A stretch of 64,000 nucleotides of DNA. Origin: Candidatus Saccharicenans sp. Its GTDB lineage: Bacteria; Acidobacteriota; Aminicenantia; Aminicenantales; Saccharicenantaceae. Each line of letters begins with the position of its first letter. Position 1 is the stretch's first letter. Shown in pieces: positions 34,973 through 42,753 of the stretch. The position numbers and the translations under genes were made by a program. Where the stretch lies: positions 43,399-107,398 of the forward strand of contig JANLFU010000009.1 in the NCBI GenBank assembly GCA_024653215.1, read 5' to 3'. The notes under the pieces are model-generated. The model was given only the letters and a program-made list of their open reading frames with translations. It had not been told where the DNA came from and searched no databases.

Positions 34973-36718
34973 CTACACCCTCCTGGCCAGCAGCAACTTG
35001 GCCTGGGTTTCCCCGCCGTTCAGCCGGTAGAGCATGGGCACCGGGCGGTCGAGGGCCGGGTCATACTCGGGCTGGTTTTCCCAGCGGTAATTGAGGACAC
35101 AGGCATAATCGGAGAAGTACTGCCAGCGCCGGCGGTTGAGCCCGGTGACCATGTGGAAATGGTTGGCCGGCATGCCCATCTTGACCAGGCTGGCCGGCAG
35201 CCGGTCATAGGTCACAAAGGTGTGAGGCCAGGAATAATCGGAAGCCCGGCAGACTTCTTCAGCCAGAAGCGGGGGCAGCGAGACGCTTTGGGCCTCGCCC
35301 TGGACCATGGTGAACATTCCACTCAGGTCGGAATAGGCCAGGCGCCCGGCCAGGCCCCTGATCCCGGCCGGCGAAAGGTAGCTCACAGAAAATCCCAGCC
35401 CCGGGAAGTAGTATTCAATCGCCTTGAACAGGAAAGCTTCATCGGCGTAATCAAGGGAAGCCGAGCCGGAGTTGTTGCCATCGACAAAACCGCGCTGCAT
35501 CCAGCCCTCGTTCTCAAACGGACCCAGGTCGACCTTGAGCTCTTTGGCCTTCTTCCTGATTTCCCAGGGCTCGTAGACCTTGCGGAAATCCATGAACAGC
35601 GTCGGCTGGCCGCCGCTCAGGTAGCAATAGCAGATCATGGTCAGCAGGGCCTGGATGTCGTTCTCGGTGGCAAAGGGAATGACCGGTTTTTTGCCGGTGT
35701 GGTCTTCGGTTGAGTTGAACAGGGACTCGGCAATGTCGGCCGTGGTCAACGGAATTCCGCGCCGGTCTGACCCCCAGGCCAGCTGGCTGGTCCAGCCGCC
35801 GCCCACGGCGTTGACGTCTTTAAGGTAATTCCTGATGATAAGGTACAGGGCCAGGCCCTCGTCCAGCTTTTTCCTGTCTTCGGCCGACAGGGCCGGCGGT
35901 TTCACCCGGTCCAGCCCGGTGAGCAGGTTTTTCCTGGCTCTTATTATTTCTTCGGTGTTGGTAAAGATCCGGTTCCTGAACTTGACGTTTACCACCCAGT
36001 CCCGCAGGGCTTTAAGTTCCTCCGGGTCGTAGCCGCCCTTTTTATGCAGCATGTCGGCAAAGAGCTTCATCGATTCGCGGGTCGATTCCAGGCCAAAGAA
36101 TTTCCTGGCGGCATGGACATGGTTCAGGGCCGTTTCCATCTGCATGGAATCGGTATCAATGGCCACGTACCTTTTGCCGCGCAGGGCCACCCGGGCCAGC
36201 ATGGCATAACCGAGGTCCACCACCTCTTCGGCGGTCTGCCGGTCGAATTCCGGTTCCAGGCCGGTTTCGGGCATGTTGCCTATTACCATCTGGCAGAGCC
36301 GGCCGGTCTGGGCATAGGCCCCGACCAGGGCGTCAATTCCGACCACTCCGGGCTTGGGGGCGTTATTTCCGCCAACACAGGCCAGGGGTGTTTCGGCCGG
36401 GAAATGAGCGGTCAGGGCCAGGGCTGATTTCCCCGGGAAAAACCAGGTATCGGGGACGATGAAGATCCCGGTCACCCCGGCTTCCTTCATTTCTTTGGCC
36501 CCGGAATCGGCCGTGCTCTCCGAATCCACCAGGTGGGAGCAGTAGAAGATGTTGGGAGCGCTGCCGTCGGGCAGGCGAAGATGGCGGGCCAGCAGCCGGG
36601 CGGTCATCCGGCCGATGTTGAAGGCCCTGGTTCTGGATGTTTCATCAATCCTGGGGTCGCAGGGCACAAACACCCCCAGGGTCGGGTTGTCGGGATTCCT
36701 TTTACCGATGAAGGGCAT
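34973..36718 (-). CDS. fucI: L-fucose isomerase family protein
   Basis: Aldose-ketose isomerase for L-fucose (L-fuculose) or D-arabinose, cytoplasmic and manganese-dependent. About 581 residues, the usual FucI length. FucI features are the N-terminal PCDPRIDETSRTRAFNIGRM, the metal-binding glutamate in PFATENDIQALLT and aspartate in TLFMDFRKV, the NNSGSASLDY segment, and the late histidine region MGMPANHFHMVTG. Start is ATG at 36718, because AGGAGG lies a few bases upstream; an earlier in-frame ATG at 36742 would fall inside the operator. A palindrome overlaps the predicted promoter, so expression is probably repressor-controlled. Fuculokinase and aldolase genes are not nearby, so the exact sugar is uncertain. 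Identity is low to E. coli FucI by eye, but catalytic blocks match. Confidence 0.85.
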   Translation of the reverse strand: MPFIGKRNPDNPTLGVFVPCDPRIDETSRTRAFNIGRMTARLLARHLRLPDGSAPNIFYCSHLVDSESTADSGAKEMKEAGVTGIFIVPDTWFFPGKSALALTAHFPAETPLACVGGNNAPKPGVVGIDALVGAYAQTGRLCQMVIGNMPETGLEPEFDRQTAEEVVDLGYAMLARVALRGKRYVAIDTDSMQMETALNHVHAARKFFGLESTRESMKLFADMLHKKGGYDPEELKALRDWVVNVKFRNRIFTNTEEIIRARKNLLTGLDRVKPPALSAEDRKKLDEGLALYLIIRNYLKDVNAVGGGWTSQLAWGSDRRGIPLTTADIAESLFNSTEDHTGKKPVIPFATENDIQALLTMICYCYLSGGQPTLFMDFRKVYEPWEIRKKAKELKVDLGPFENEGWMQRGFVDGNNSGSASLDYADEAFLFKAIEYYFPGLGFSVSYLSPAGIRGLAGRLAYSDLSGMFTMVQGEAQSVSLPPLLAEEVCRASDYSWPHTFVTYDRLPASLVKMGMPANHFHMVTGLNRRRWQYFSDYACVLNYRWENQPEYDPALDRPVPMLYRLNGGETQAKLLLARRV

Positions 36719-36734
36719 GGTTCCTCCTTTCAGG

Positions 36735-36768
36735 CTTGGCAATATATGAATGGTTGTTCATATATCAA
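36735..36768 (-). promoter_or_regulatory. fucI promoter with overlapping palindromic operator
   Basis: On the minus strand TTGATA (36763-36768) and TATATT (36741-36746) are spaced 16 bp. A perfect palindrome with 9-bp arms (ATATATGAA 36742-36750, TTCATATAT 36757-36765) covers the whole spacer and part of both boxes. Transcription would start about 16 bases before the fucI ATG. A repressor bound here would block polymerase. The size and form suit a TetR-like or similar dimeric regulator; no such gene is in this window. Confidence 0.65.
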
Positions 36769-36895
36769 GAGATCGGCCAGCTCAAAATCCGGCTGGCGCC
36801 TGAGCGGCCAGCGGCTGACCTCCGGGGCGCATCCTTCCAGGGTTCTCATGGCTGACCACAACCGGTCCGGCCCGGCCCGCACCGCCTGCCGCCCG

Positions 36896-37828
36896 TCAGA
36901 TATATTCGATGGTGGCCGGCGGCTTGGGAGTGATTTCGTAGGCCACCCGGACCACTGACGGAATCTCCTTGGTGATCCGGCTGGCCAGCCTGGTCAGGAC
37001 ATCCCAGGGAACGGGGGTTGGCTGGGCGGTCATGGCATCCTGGCTTTCCACCGACCTGACGATGATGATGTGTCCGAATTTTCTCCGGCCTTCCTCCACC
37101 CCGGTTCCCATGTCGTTCATCAGCACGGCAAAAGCCTGGAAAGGCTGGAGCGGGGCCAGCTCTTCTTCCACGATCCTGGTGGCCTTGCGGACCAGCTCCA
37201 CCCGCTCCGGGGTAACCTCGCCGATGATCCTGGTGGCCAGGGCCGGTCCGGGGAAGGGCATCCTCTTGAAAATCAGCTCGGGCAGGCCTAGGGCCCGGCC
37301 CACCTCCCGCACCTCGTGCTTGAACAGTTCTTTCAGGGGCTCGATTATCTTGAAGCCAAAGCCTTTTTCGGGGTCAATGCCGATCTGTTCCAGGATGTTA
37401 TGCTGGGTCTTGACCCCGCCCCGGGTCTCGATGATGTCGGCAGCGATGGTGCCCTGAATGAGGTACCTGGCCTTGCTCTTCAGGACCTGGCGGCCGAAGA
37501 CCTTGTAAAAAGTATTCCGGAAGGCCTTTCTCTTGTCTTCCGGGTCGGTCTTGCCCTTGAGGGCTTCGAAAAACTCGTTCCTGGCATCCACTATTTCCAG
37601 GTCTATGCCCAGGCGGGCAAAGGCGGTCTTGACCTCTTCCGGCTCTTTCTCTCTCATCAATCCGTGGTCAATAAAAATGGTTTTGAGCTGCGAGCCGAGG
37701 GCCCGGTGAGCCAGCAGGGTGGCCACCGAGCTGTCCACTCCGCCGGACAGGGCCGAGATGGCTTTATCCTTGCCTACCGTTTCTTTTATTTCTTCTACCT
37801 GGCGCTCGATGAATTTTTTGACGTCCAT
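36896..37828 (-). CDS. GMP synthase, ATP-pyrophosphatase subunit (stand-alone)
   Basis: Adenylates XMP and replaces the adenylate with ammonia to make GMP. The 310-residue protein begins with the ATP-PPase domain (PP-loop ALSGGVDSSVATLLA) and ends with the GMP synthase dimerisation domain (MPFPGPALATRIIGEVTPERV, then ITPKPPATIEYI). The glutamine amidotransferase domain that normally occupies the first 190 residues of bacterial GuaA is missing. This matches the two-subunit form (GuaAb) best known from archaea. The start at 37828 has GGAGG five bases upstream, so the gene is not simply truncated. The glutaminase subunit is not in the window. Confidence 0.92.
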   Translation of the reverse strand: MDVKKFIERQVEEIKETVGKDKAISALSGGVDSSVATLLAHRALGSQLKTIFIDHGLMREKEPEEVKTAFARLGIDLEIVDARNEFFEALKGKTDPEDKRKAFRNTFYKVFGRQVLKSKARYLIQGTIAADIIETRGGVKTQHNILEQIGIDPEKGFGFKIIEPLKELFKHEVREVGRALGLPELIFKRMPFPGPALATRIIGEVTPERVELVRKATRIVEEELAPLQPFQAFAVLMNDMGTGVEEGRRKFGHIIIVRSVESQDAMTAQPTPVPWDVLTRLASRITKEIPSVVRVAYEITPKPPATIEYI

Positions 37829-38160
37829 TTCTTCCTCCGTTTCAAGGGTATTAAGATGATACAATAACCGGGCAAATCAAGTCCACAAAAAGATATTTTT
37901 TGAGAATTTTCCAGTTGATTTTTGAAGGAAAAAGTTGGATATTATTAGCAGAGATTTAAAAAGAGGAGGGCCTCCATCCAAGGCGTAAGATTGGCCGGAG
38001 AAGGACGCCCCCCGAGAGTCCTTCTCCCCTGCCCTCCTCGGGAGGATTTCCTAACCATTTAGTCGACCCTCTGCTGAAAAAGTTGAAAAATTTTTTCTGT
38101 ATTTTTTTCCTCACCCCGAAGTAAAATCAAACCTTGAATTTTTTTTCTCAGGAGTGACCC
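37829..38160. other. Divergent intergenic region between guaA-type and M20 genes
   Basis: 332 bp that must hold the promoters of both flanking genes. The middle contains a strongly base-paired element (37963-38039, listed separately). The right side is T-rich and ends in the M20 ribosome site (AGGAGTGACCC). No coding frame is evident. Confidence 0.55.
37963..38039 (-). ncRNA. Candidate structured RNA / leader element upstream of the GMP synthase gene
   Basis: Three helices nest into a three-way junction: an outer 9-bp stem (37963-37971 with 38031-38039), a 10-bp hairpin (37997-38006 with 38018-38027) and a small CCAA/TTGG stem (37978-37981 with 37991-37994). Read on the minus strand, the outer stem closes with GCCCTCCTC and is followed by TTTTTAAAT, like an intrinsic terminator. 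It lies 135 bp before the GMP synthase start, so it could be an attenuator, a riboswitch or a separate small RNA. I do not recognise it as a known purine riboswitch. Confidence 0.5.
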
Positions 38161-39519
38161 ATGAAAACTGCAACGAAGGCCCAAATAATCCTGATAATTT
38201 ATGCGTTGCTATATTTGCTTCCGGTTATTCCTGGAGCCTCAGCTTCCCTGCCTGCTGACCGACAGGCCAGGCTCCCGGCCTATTACCATAAAATCCAGGA
38301 GCTCACAACCAGGATTGAGCCGGAAATAATCGCCATCAGGCGGGACCTCCATGCCCACCCCGAACTGGCTTTCCAGGAAAAAAGAACCGCGGGCATAGTG
38401 GCCGATTATTTTCGGAAGCTGGGCCTTGAAGTCCGGACAGGAATTGGCGGAACGGGAGTCCTGAGTGTGCTCAAGGGAGGCCTGCCCGGTCCGGTCCTGG
38501 CCATGCGCGGCGACATGGATGCCCTGGCCATCACCGAAGAGACCGACCTGCCTTTTGCCTCCAGGGAAAAGGTCATGCGAAACGGCCAGGAGACCGGACT
38601 GATGCACGCCTGCGGTCACGATATCCACACGGCCATGCTTCTGGGCGTGGCCTCGGTCCTGAGCCAGATGAAAAGCCAGGTCCCGGGCACCATCCTGTTC
38701 ATTGCCCAGCCGGCCGAGGAATGGGGCGACGGTGCCCAGAAAATGCTCCAGGACGGAGTTTTCCGCGACTACCGGCCCGAGGCCATTTTTGCCTTTCACG
38801 TGGATGATACCCTCAAGGCCGGTTATGTTCATTATGTTTCTGGCTATTCCGGGGCCAACTGCGATACCTTTTTCCTGAATATTAATTCTGAAGGTTGCCA
38901 CGGAGCTAACCCCGACCAGTGCGTCGACCCGATCGTGGTCGGAAGCCACGTGGTCCTGGCCCTGCAGGCCATGATCAGCCGGGAAATAGATGTTCACGAC
39001 CATACCGTCATCACCGTCGGCTATTTTCATGCCGGGACGGCCACCAACATCATTCCGGAAAAAGCCGAGCTCCGGGCCACCGTCAGAAGTTACGGCGACG
39101 AGCAGCGGGAGCGGCTCAAGGAAAAAATTACCAGGACCATTACCGGCATCTGCCAGTCTCACGGGGCGCCTTTCGAGCTGGACTACCAGTTTGGAACGCC
39201 ATCTCTCTACAACCATCCCGAATTGCTGCAGGCCATCCTGCCCACGGCCGAAGCTGTCCTGGGCGGAGCGGACAGGCTGATCGAGGACCGGCCGGAGATG
39301 GGTGGCGAGGATTTCAGCTATTTCGCCCGGGAAATTCCGGCGGTGATGCTATCACTGGGCGTGGTCCCGCCCCACCTGGAAAAGACTTCAGTCCACTCCC
39401 CCACCTTCATGGCCGATGAAAAAGCGATCGGAATCGGCATAAAGTTGATGTCCTGCATCCTGATGGATTACGCCAGGAAGCCGGCAGCCCGGAGGGTCCG
39501 TCCTTTTAAGACATCTTAG
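38161..39519 (+). CDS. Secreted M20-family amidohydrolase / peptidase
   Basis: A 452-residue dimetal hydrolase of the M20D (hippurate hydrolase/aminoacylase/IAA-amino acid hydrolase) type with an N-terminal signal peptide (IILIIYALLYLLPVIPGASA). Motifs in order: RRDLHAHPELAFQEKRT, LAMRGDMDALAITEETDL, LMHACGHDIHTAMLLG (metal ligands), AQPAEEWGDGAQKML (catalytic Glu pair) and MGGEDFSYFAREIP. A cysteine in the NSEGCHGANPDQ stretch is at the dimer-domain hinge. These enzymes free amino acids from N-acyl or amide conjugates. The signal peptide suggests a periplasmic role in nutrient scavenging. AGGAG precedes the ATG with good spacing. Confidence 0.9.
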   Translation: MKTATKAQIILIIYALLYLLPVIPGASASLPADRQARLPAYYHKIQELTTRIEPEIIAIRRDLHAHPELAFQEKRTAGIVADYFRKLGLEVRTGIGGTGVLSVLKGGLPGPVLAMRGDMDALAITEETDLPFASREKVMRNGQETGLMHACGHDIHTAMLLGVASVLSQMKSQVPGTILFIAQPAEEWGDGAQKMLQDGVFRDYRPEAIFAFHVDDTLKAGYVHYVSGYSGANCDTFFLNINSEGCHGANPDQCVDPIVVGSHVVLALQAMISREIDVHDHTVITVGYFHAGTATNIIPEKAELRATVRSYGDEQRERLKEKITRTITGICQSHGAPFELDYQFGTPSLYNHPELLQAILPTAEAVLGGADRLIEDRPEMGGEDFSYFAREIPAVMLSLGVVPPHLEKTSVHSPTFMADEKAIGIGIKLMSCILMDYARKPAARRVRPFKTS

Positions 39520-39958
39520 GTTTCCACCGGGCAACATAATTTATTGAAAAGAATTGTGGAGAAGAATTTATTCCTGGTAACTGTGTTTATCGAGAAAATT
39601 GAATAAAAGAATCCGCCGGGCGGTTGCTGACTTTACTATCATATGGCCACTCATGGCCAGTTTATAAGAGCAGCCGGAGCTAAATTGTTGGTTCTTATTT
39701 AACCTTTTTTTACCTGAGCAAAAACCGACCGGGGAAAAAAATAAAGCCTGCTTAATTATGTAACCAAACTTTTCAGTCAGACCTGCCCCGAAATAGAAGC
39801 TCCAGGCTGATTCCCATCGAGTTCAATTCAGAGCCAGCGAATCCAGGCCACAAAGAGATTTTTCCCCTGAGAAGGCTGACCGGGGCTGCCGGGCCGGGCC
39901 CCGGGGTTAATTCAATTGATTAAAAAGGGGTCTGATGGTAAATTGATTACATTCAGCC
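39520..39958. other. Intergenic gap of 439 bp, no gene seen
   Basis: This lies between the M20 gene and the phosphohexomutase pair, all on the plus strand. The first half is AT-rich and may hold a promoter. No hairpin terminator or coding frame is convincing. Confidence 0.5.
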
Positions 39959-41308
39959 ATGAAATTGCTAAAACTCAACCTGTCCGGGGTCCGCGGTATC
40001 GTCGGCCAGACCATCACCCCGGAACTGGTCATCGATTTTGCCTCGGCCTTTGGCACCATGCTCCCCGCCGGAACGGTTCTGGTCGGCCGGGACAGCCGGA
40101 AATCAGGGCTGATGGTGCAGGAAGCGGCGGTTGCGGCCCTTCTCTCCACCGGGCATGAAGTCAGAAATCTCGGTATCTGCCCCACTCCGGTCATCCAGTT
40201 CCTGGTAAGGCAGCACCGGGCGGCCGGGGCTATTTCCATCACCGCCGGACATAACCCGGCCGAGTGGAATGCCCTGAACTTTATCAACAGCCAGGGCACC
40301 TATCTCAACGAATTCCAGGGCTCGGAGCTGCTCGATATCTACCACCTGGGGCGTTTTGCCCACCAGAAGCTCAAAAAGTCCCCGGCCGTCATCAACGAGG
40401 TGAACCCGGAGGAAGTCTATTTCTCCTGGCTGAGCCAAAAGTTATGTACTGAAGAAATAGCCCGGGCCAGGTTCAAGGTGGTGGTCGACCCCTGTAACGG
40501 AGCCGGGGCCGGGCTGGTCAACAAGTTTTTCCAGGCACTCGGCTGCGAGCTTGTAGCCGTGAACAACGAGCCCAGCGGTTATTTCCCCCACGACCCGGAA
40601 CCACGCCCCCGAAACGCCGGCGAGGTAGCCTCCCTGGTCAGAGCTACCGGGGCCAACCTGGGCTTTCTTCTCAACAGCGACGCCAGCCGAATCGCGCTGG
40701 TGACCGAGACCGGCGAAACTCTGTCTGAAGAATATACCCTGCCGGTTGTGGCCGGTTATTACCTGCAGCAGCAGCCGGGCCCGGTCATCACCAGTCTTTC
40801 CACCTCCAGGATGATTGAAGCCGTGGCTGAAAAGCATGGAGTTCCGGTTATCAGAACGAGAGTCGGCCAATCTGCTCTCATCCAGGTCATGCTCCAGGAA
40901 GATGGAGCCCTGGCCGGCGAGGGCAGCGGCGGAGTGGCCTTACGCAATTTTCAGCCGGCCTTTGATGGTTTTGCGGTCATGGGTTTGGTCCTGGAAGCCA
41001 TGGCCGTTCAGCAGAAAAAGCTCTCCGAGCTGGTCAGGGTTATTCCCCGTTATCACATCGTCAAGGATAAAATAGTCTGTCCGCCCCATCGGCTGCATTC
41101 GCTGGTGGCTGAAACTCGAAAACTCTATCCCCGGGCCGAAGTTAATTCCCTTGACGGGCTGCATGTTAGCTTGAAGGATGCCTGGGTCCACATCAGGGCT
41201 TCCAGCACCGAGCCACTCATCAGGATAATTGCCGAAAGCCCGTCTGCGACCAGGGCCCAGCTTGAGGTGGACAAGGTGGTGGCTTTCCTAAACCGGTTGC
41301 TCGGGTAA
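39959..41308 (+). CDS. Phosphohexomutase paralogue lacking catalytic serine and metal loop
   Basis: A 449-residue member of the alpha-D-phosphohexomutase family (GlmM/PMM-PGM). All four domains can be followed, from VRGIVGQTITPELVIDFASAF to the C-terminal phosphate loop RASSTEPLIRIIAE, and the sugar-binding EGSGGVALR is kept. Two key sites are lost. The phosphoserine motif TASHNP reads TAGHNP (Gly97, codon GGA at 40247). The metal loop DxDxDR reads NSDASR (residues 239-244). It therefore should not work as a mutase. It is 5 bp upstream of an intact paralogue, with which it surely shares an mRNA. It may be a regulatory or structural partner, or may bind sugar phosphates. No clear ribosome site precedes the ATG. 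Confidence 0.88.
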   Translation: MKLLKLNLSGVRGIVGQTITPELVIDFASAFGTMLPAGTVLVGRDSRKSGLMVQEAAVAALLSTGHEVRNLGICPTPVIQFLVRQHRAAGAISITAGHNPAEWNALNFINSQGTYLNEFQGSELLDIYHLGRFAHQKLKKSPAVINEVNPEEVYFSWLSQKLCTEEIARARFKVVVDPCNGAGAGLVNKFFQALGCELVAVNNEPSGYFPHDPEPRPRNAGEVASLVRATGANLGFLLNSDASRIALVTETGETLSEEYTLPVVAGYYLQQQPGPVITSLSTSRMIEAVAEKHGVPVIRTRVGQSALIQVMLQEDGALAGEGSGGVALRNFQPAFDGFAVMGLVLEAMAVQQKKLSELVRVIPRYHIVKDKIVCPPHRLHSLVAETRKLYPRAEVNSLDGLHVSLKDAWVHIRASSTEPLIRIIAESPSATRAQLEVDKVVAFLNRLLG

Positions 41309-41313
41309 AAAAG

Positions 41314-42681
41314 ATGAAAAAAAGATTGCCGCTCAAGGTCAGCATCTCCGGTGTCAGGGGGATTATCGGCGAAAGCCTGACTCCGCAGATTGCGGCCAGG
41401 TTCGCCTCGGCCTTCGGCACCTACCTCGGCCCGGGGCAGGTGCTGGTTGGCCAGGATACCAGGCCCTCGGGCACTATGCTTAAAAAAGCTGTGCTCAGCG
41501 GACTGCTGGCCACCGGCTGCCAGCCGGTTGAAGTCGGCGTGCTGCCGATTCCCACCATCCTGTTTCTAACCCACGAGAAACAGGCCCGGGGGGCGGTGGT
41601 GGTGACCGCCAGTCATAACCCGCCGGAATGGAACGGGCTTAAGTTCATAGGGCCTGAAGGGCTTTACCTCCGCCGCTCCCAGGTGGAGGAATTCCTGGAC
41701 ATCTTCCACCAGGGCGAGTTCACCTTCGTGGCCGCGGAGAGAATCAAGTCCCCTCGGCCTGAAAAAAACGCCGGGGAGCTGCACCTGGAAAAGATCCTGT
41801 CGCGGCTAAAAGTCAGGGCCATCCGCAGCCGCGGCTTCCGGGTGGTGGCCGATTGCGCCAACGGAGCCGGGGCCACGCTCCTGCCCCAGCTTCTGCGAGA
41901 ACTGGGCTGCGAGACCCTGCTCATCAATACCGACCTCAGCGGCCACTTTGCCCACCAGTCGGAGCCGGTCCCGGAAAACCTGGGTGAACTTTGCCGCCGG
42001 GTTAAGGAATTCAGGGCTGACCTGGGCCTGGCCCAGGATGCCGACGCCGACCGACTGGCCCTGGTCGACGAGAAGGGCCGAGCCCTGGGCGAAGACCTGA
42101 CCCTGGCCCTGGCCGTGGCCCACGTGCTCGGAAAAAAGCGGGGCCCGGTAGCCGTGAACCTCTCGGCCTCCATGGCCATAGACGACCTGGCCGCCAGGTA
42201 CCGGGTTCCGGTCATCAGGACGAGAATCGGAGAAATCAACGTGGTCGAGGCCATGCTGGACGAGGGCGCAGTGATTGGCGGCGAAGGAAACGGCGGGGTC
42301 ATCTGGCCGGAAATCCATCCCTGCCGGGATTCGCTAACCGCGGCCGGCCTGGTTCTGGAAATGCTGGCCGAAAGCCAGAAGCCGCTCTCCTCCCTGGCTG
42401 CCGAATTTAAAAAGTATCACCTGCTGAAGGATAAAATGGACTGCCCCGCTGAGCTGGCCTTCCGGGCGGTGGTGGAACTGAGACGACGCTACCAGTCCGA
42501 GAAGATTTCCACCCTGGATGGCCTTAAAATCAGCTGGCCCGACTCCTGGGTTCACATCAGGCCGTCCAACACCGAGCCAATCATCAGGCTGCTGGCTGAA
42601 TCCCGGTCGGCGGTTCGCAGCCGGCGCTTGATAGAACGTTTCAAGAAAGAAATCAAGAGCATCATCAGGAAGTTGGCCTGA
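41314..42681 (+). CDS. Phosphohexomutase (phosphoglucosamine / phosphomannomutase type)
   Basis: Interconverts hexose-6-phosphate and hexose-1-phosphate; the likely substrate is glucosamine-, mannose- or glucose-phosphate. The 455 residues carry an intact phosphoserine motif (TASHNPPEWNGLKF, Ser100), metal loop (DADADR, residues 242-247), sugar-binding loop (EGNGGVIWPE) and C-terminal phosphate loop (RPSNTEPIIRLLAE). The start is an ATG 5 bp after the degenerate paralogue. The two proteins align along their whole length, so they arose by tandem duplication. GlmM would fit the amino-sugar genes downstream; PMM would fit polysaccharide synthesis. The sequence alone does not decide. Confidence 0.9.
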   Translation: MKKRLPLKVSISGVRGIIGESLTPQIAARFASAFGTYLGPGQVLVGQDTRPSGTMLKKAVLSGLLATGCQPVEVGVLPIPTILFLTHEKQARGAVVVTASHNPPEWNGLKFIGPEGLYLRRSQVEEFLDIFHQGEFTFVAAERIKSPRPEKNAGELHLEKILSRLKVRAIRSRGFRVVADCANGAGATLLPQLLRELGCETLLINTDLSGHFAHQSEPVPENLGELCRRVKEFRADLGLAQDADADRLALVDEKGRALGEDLTLALAVAHVLGKKRGPVAVNLSASMAIDDLAARYRVPVIRTRIGEINVVEAMLDEGAVIGGEGNGGVIWPEIHPCRDSLTAAGLVLEMLAESQKPLSSLAAEFKKYHLLKDKMDCPAELAFRAVVELRRRYQSEKISTLDGLKISWPDSWVHIRPSNTEPIIRLLAESRSAVRSRRLIERFKKEIKSIIRKLA

Positions 42682-42753
42682 GGCGACCGGTCGGCTCTGA
42701 CCGGAAATTTTATGATATAAATAGAACCAAAAATACAGGATAGATTGGTTAGC

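Noticed and set aside
36896..37864. GMP synthase gene as a truncated pseudogene
   Set aside because: It has a good ribosome site at a natural domain boundary and all catalytic motifs. The two-subunit form is a known arrangement.
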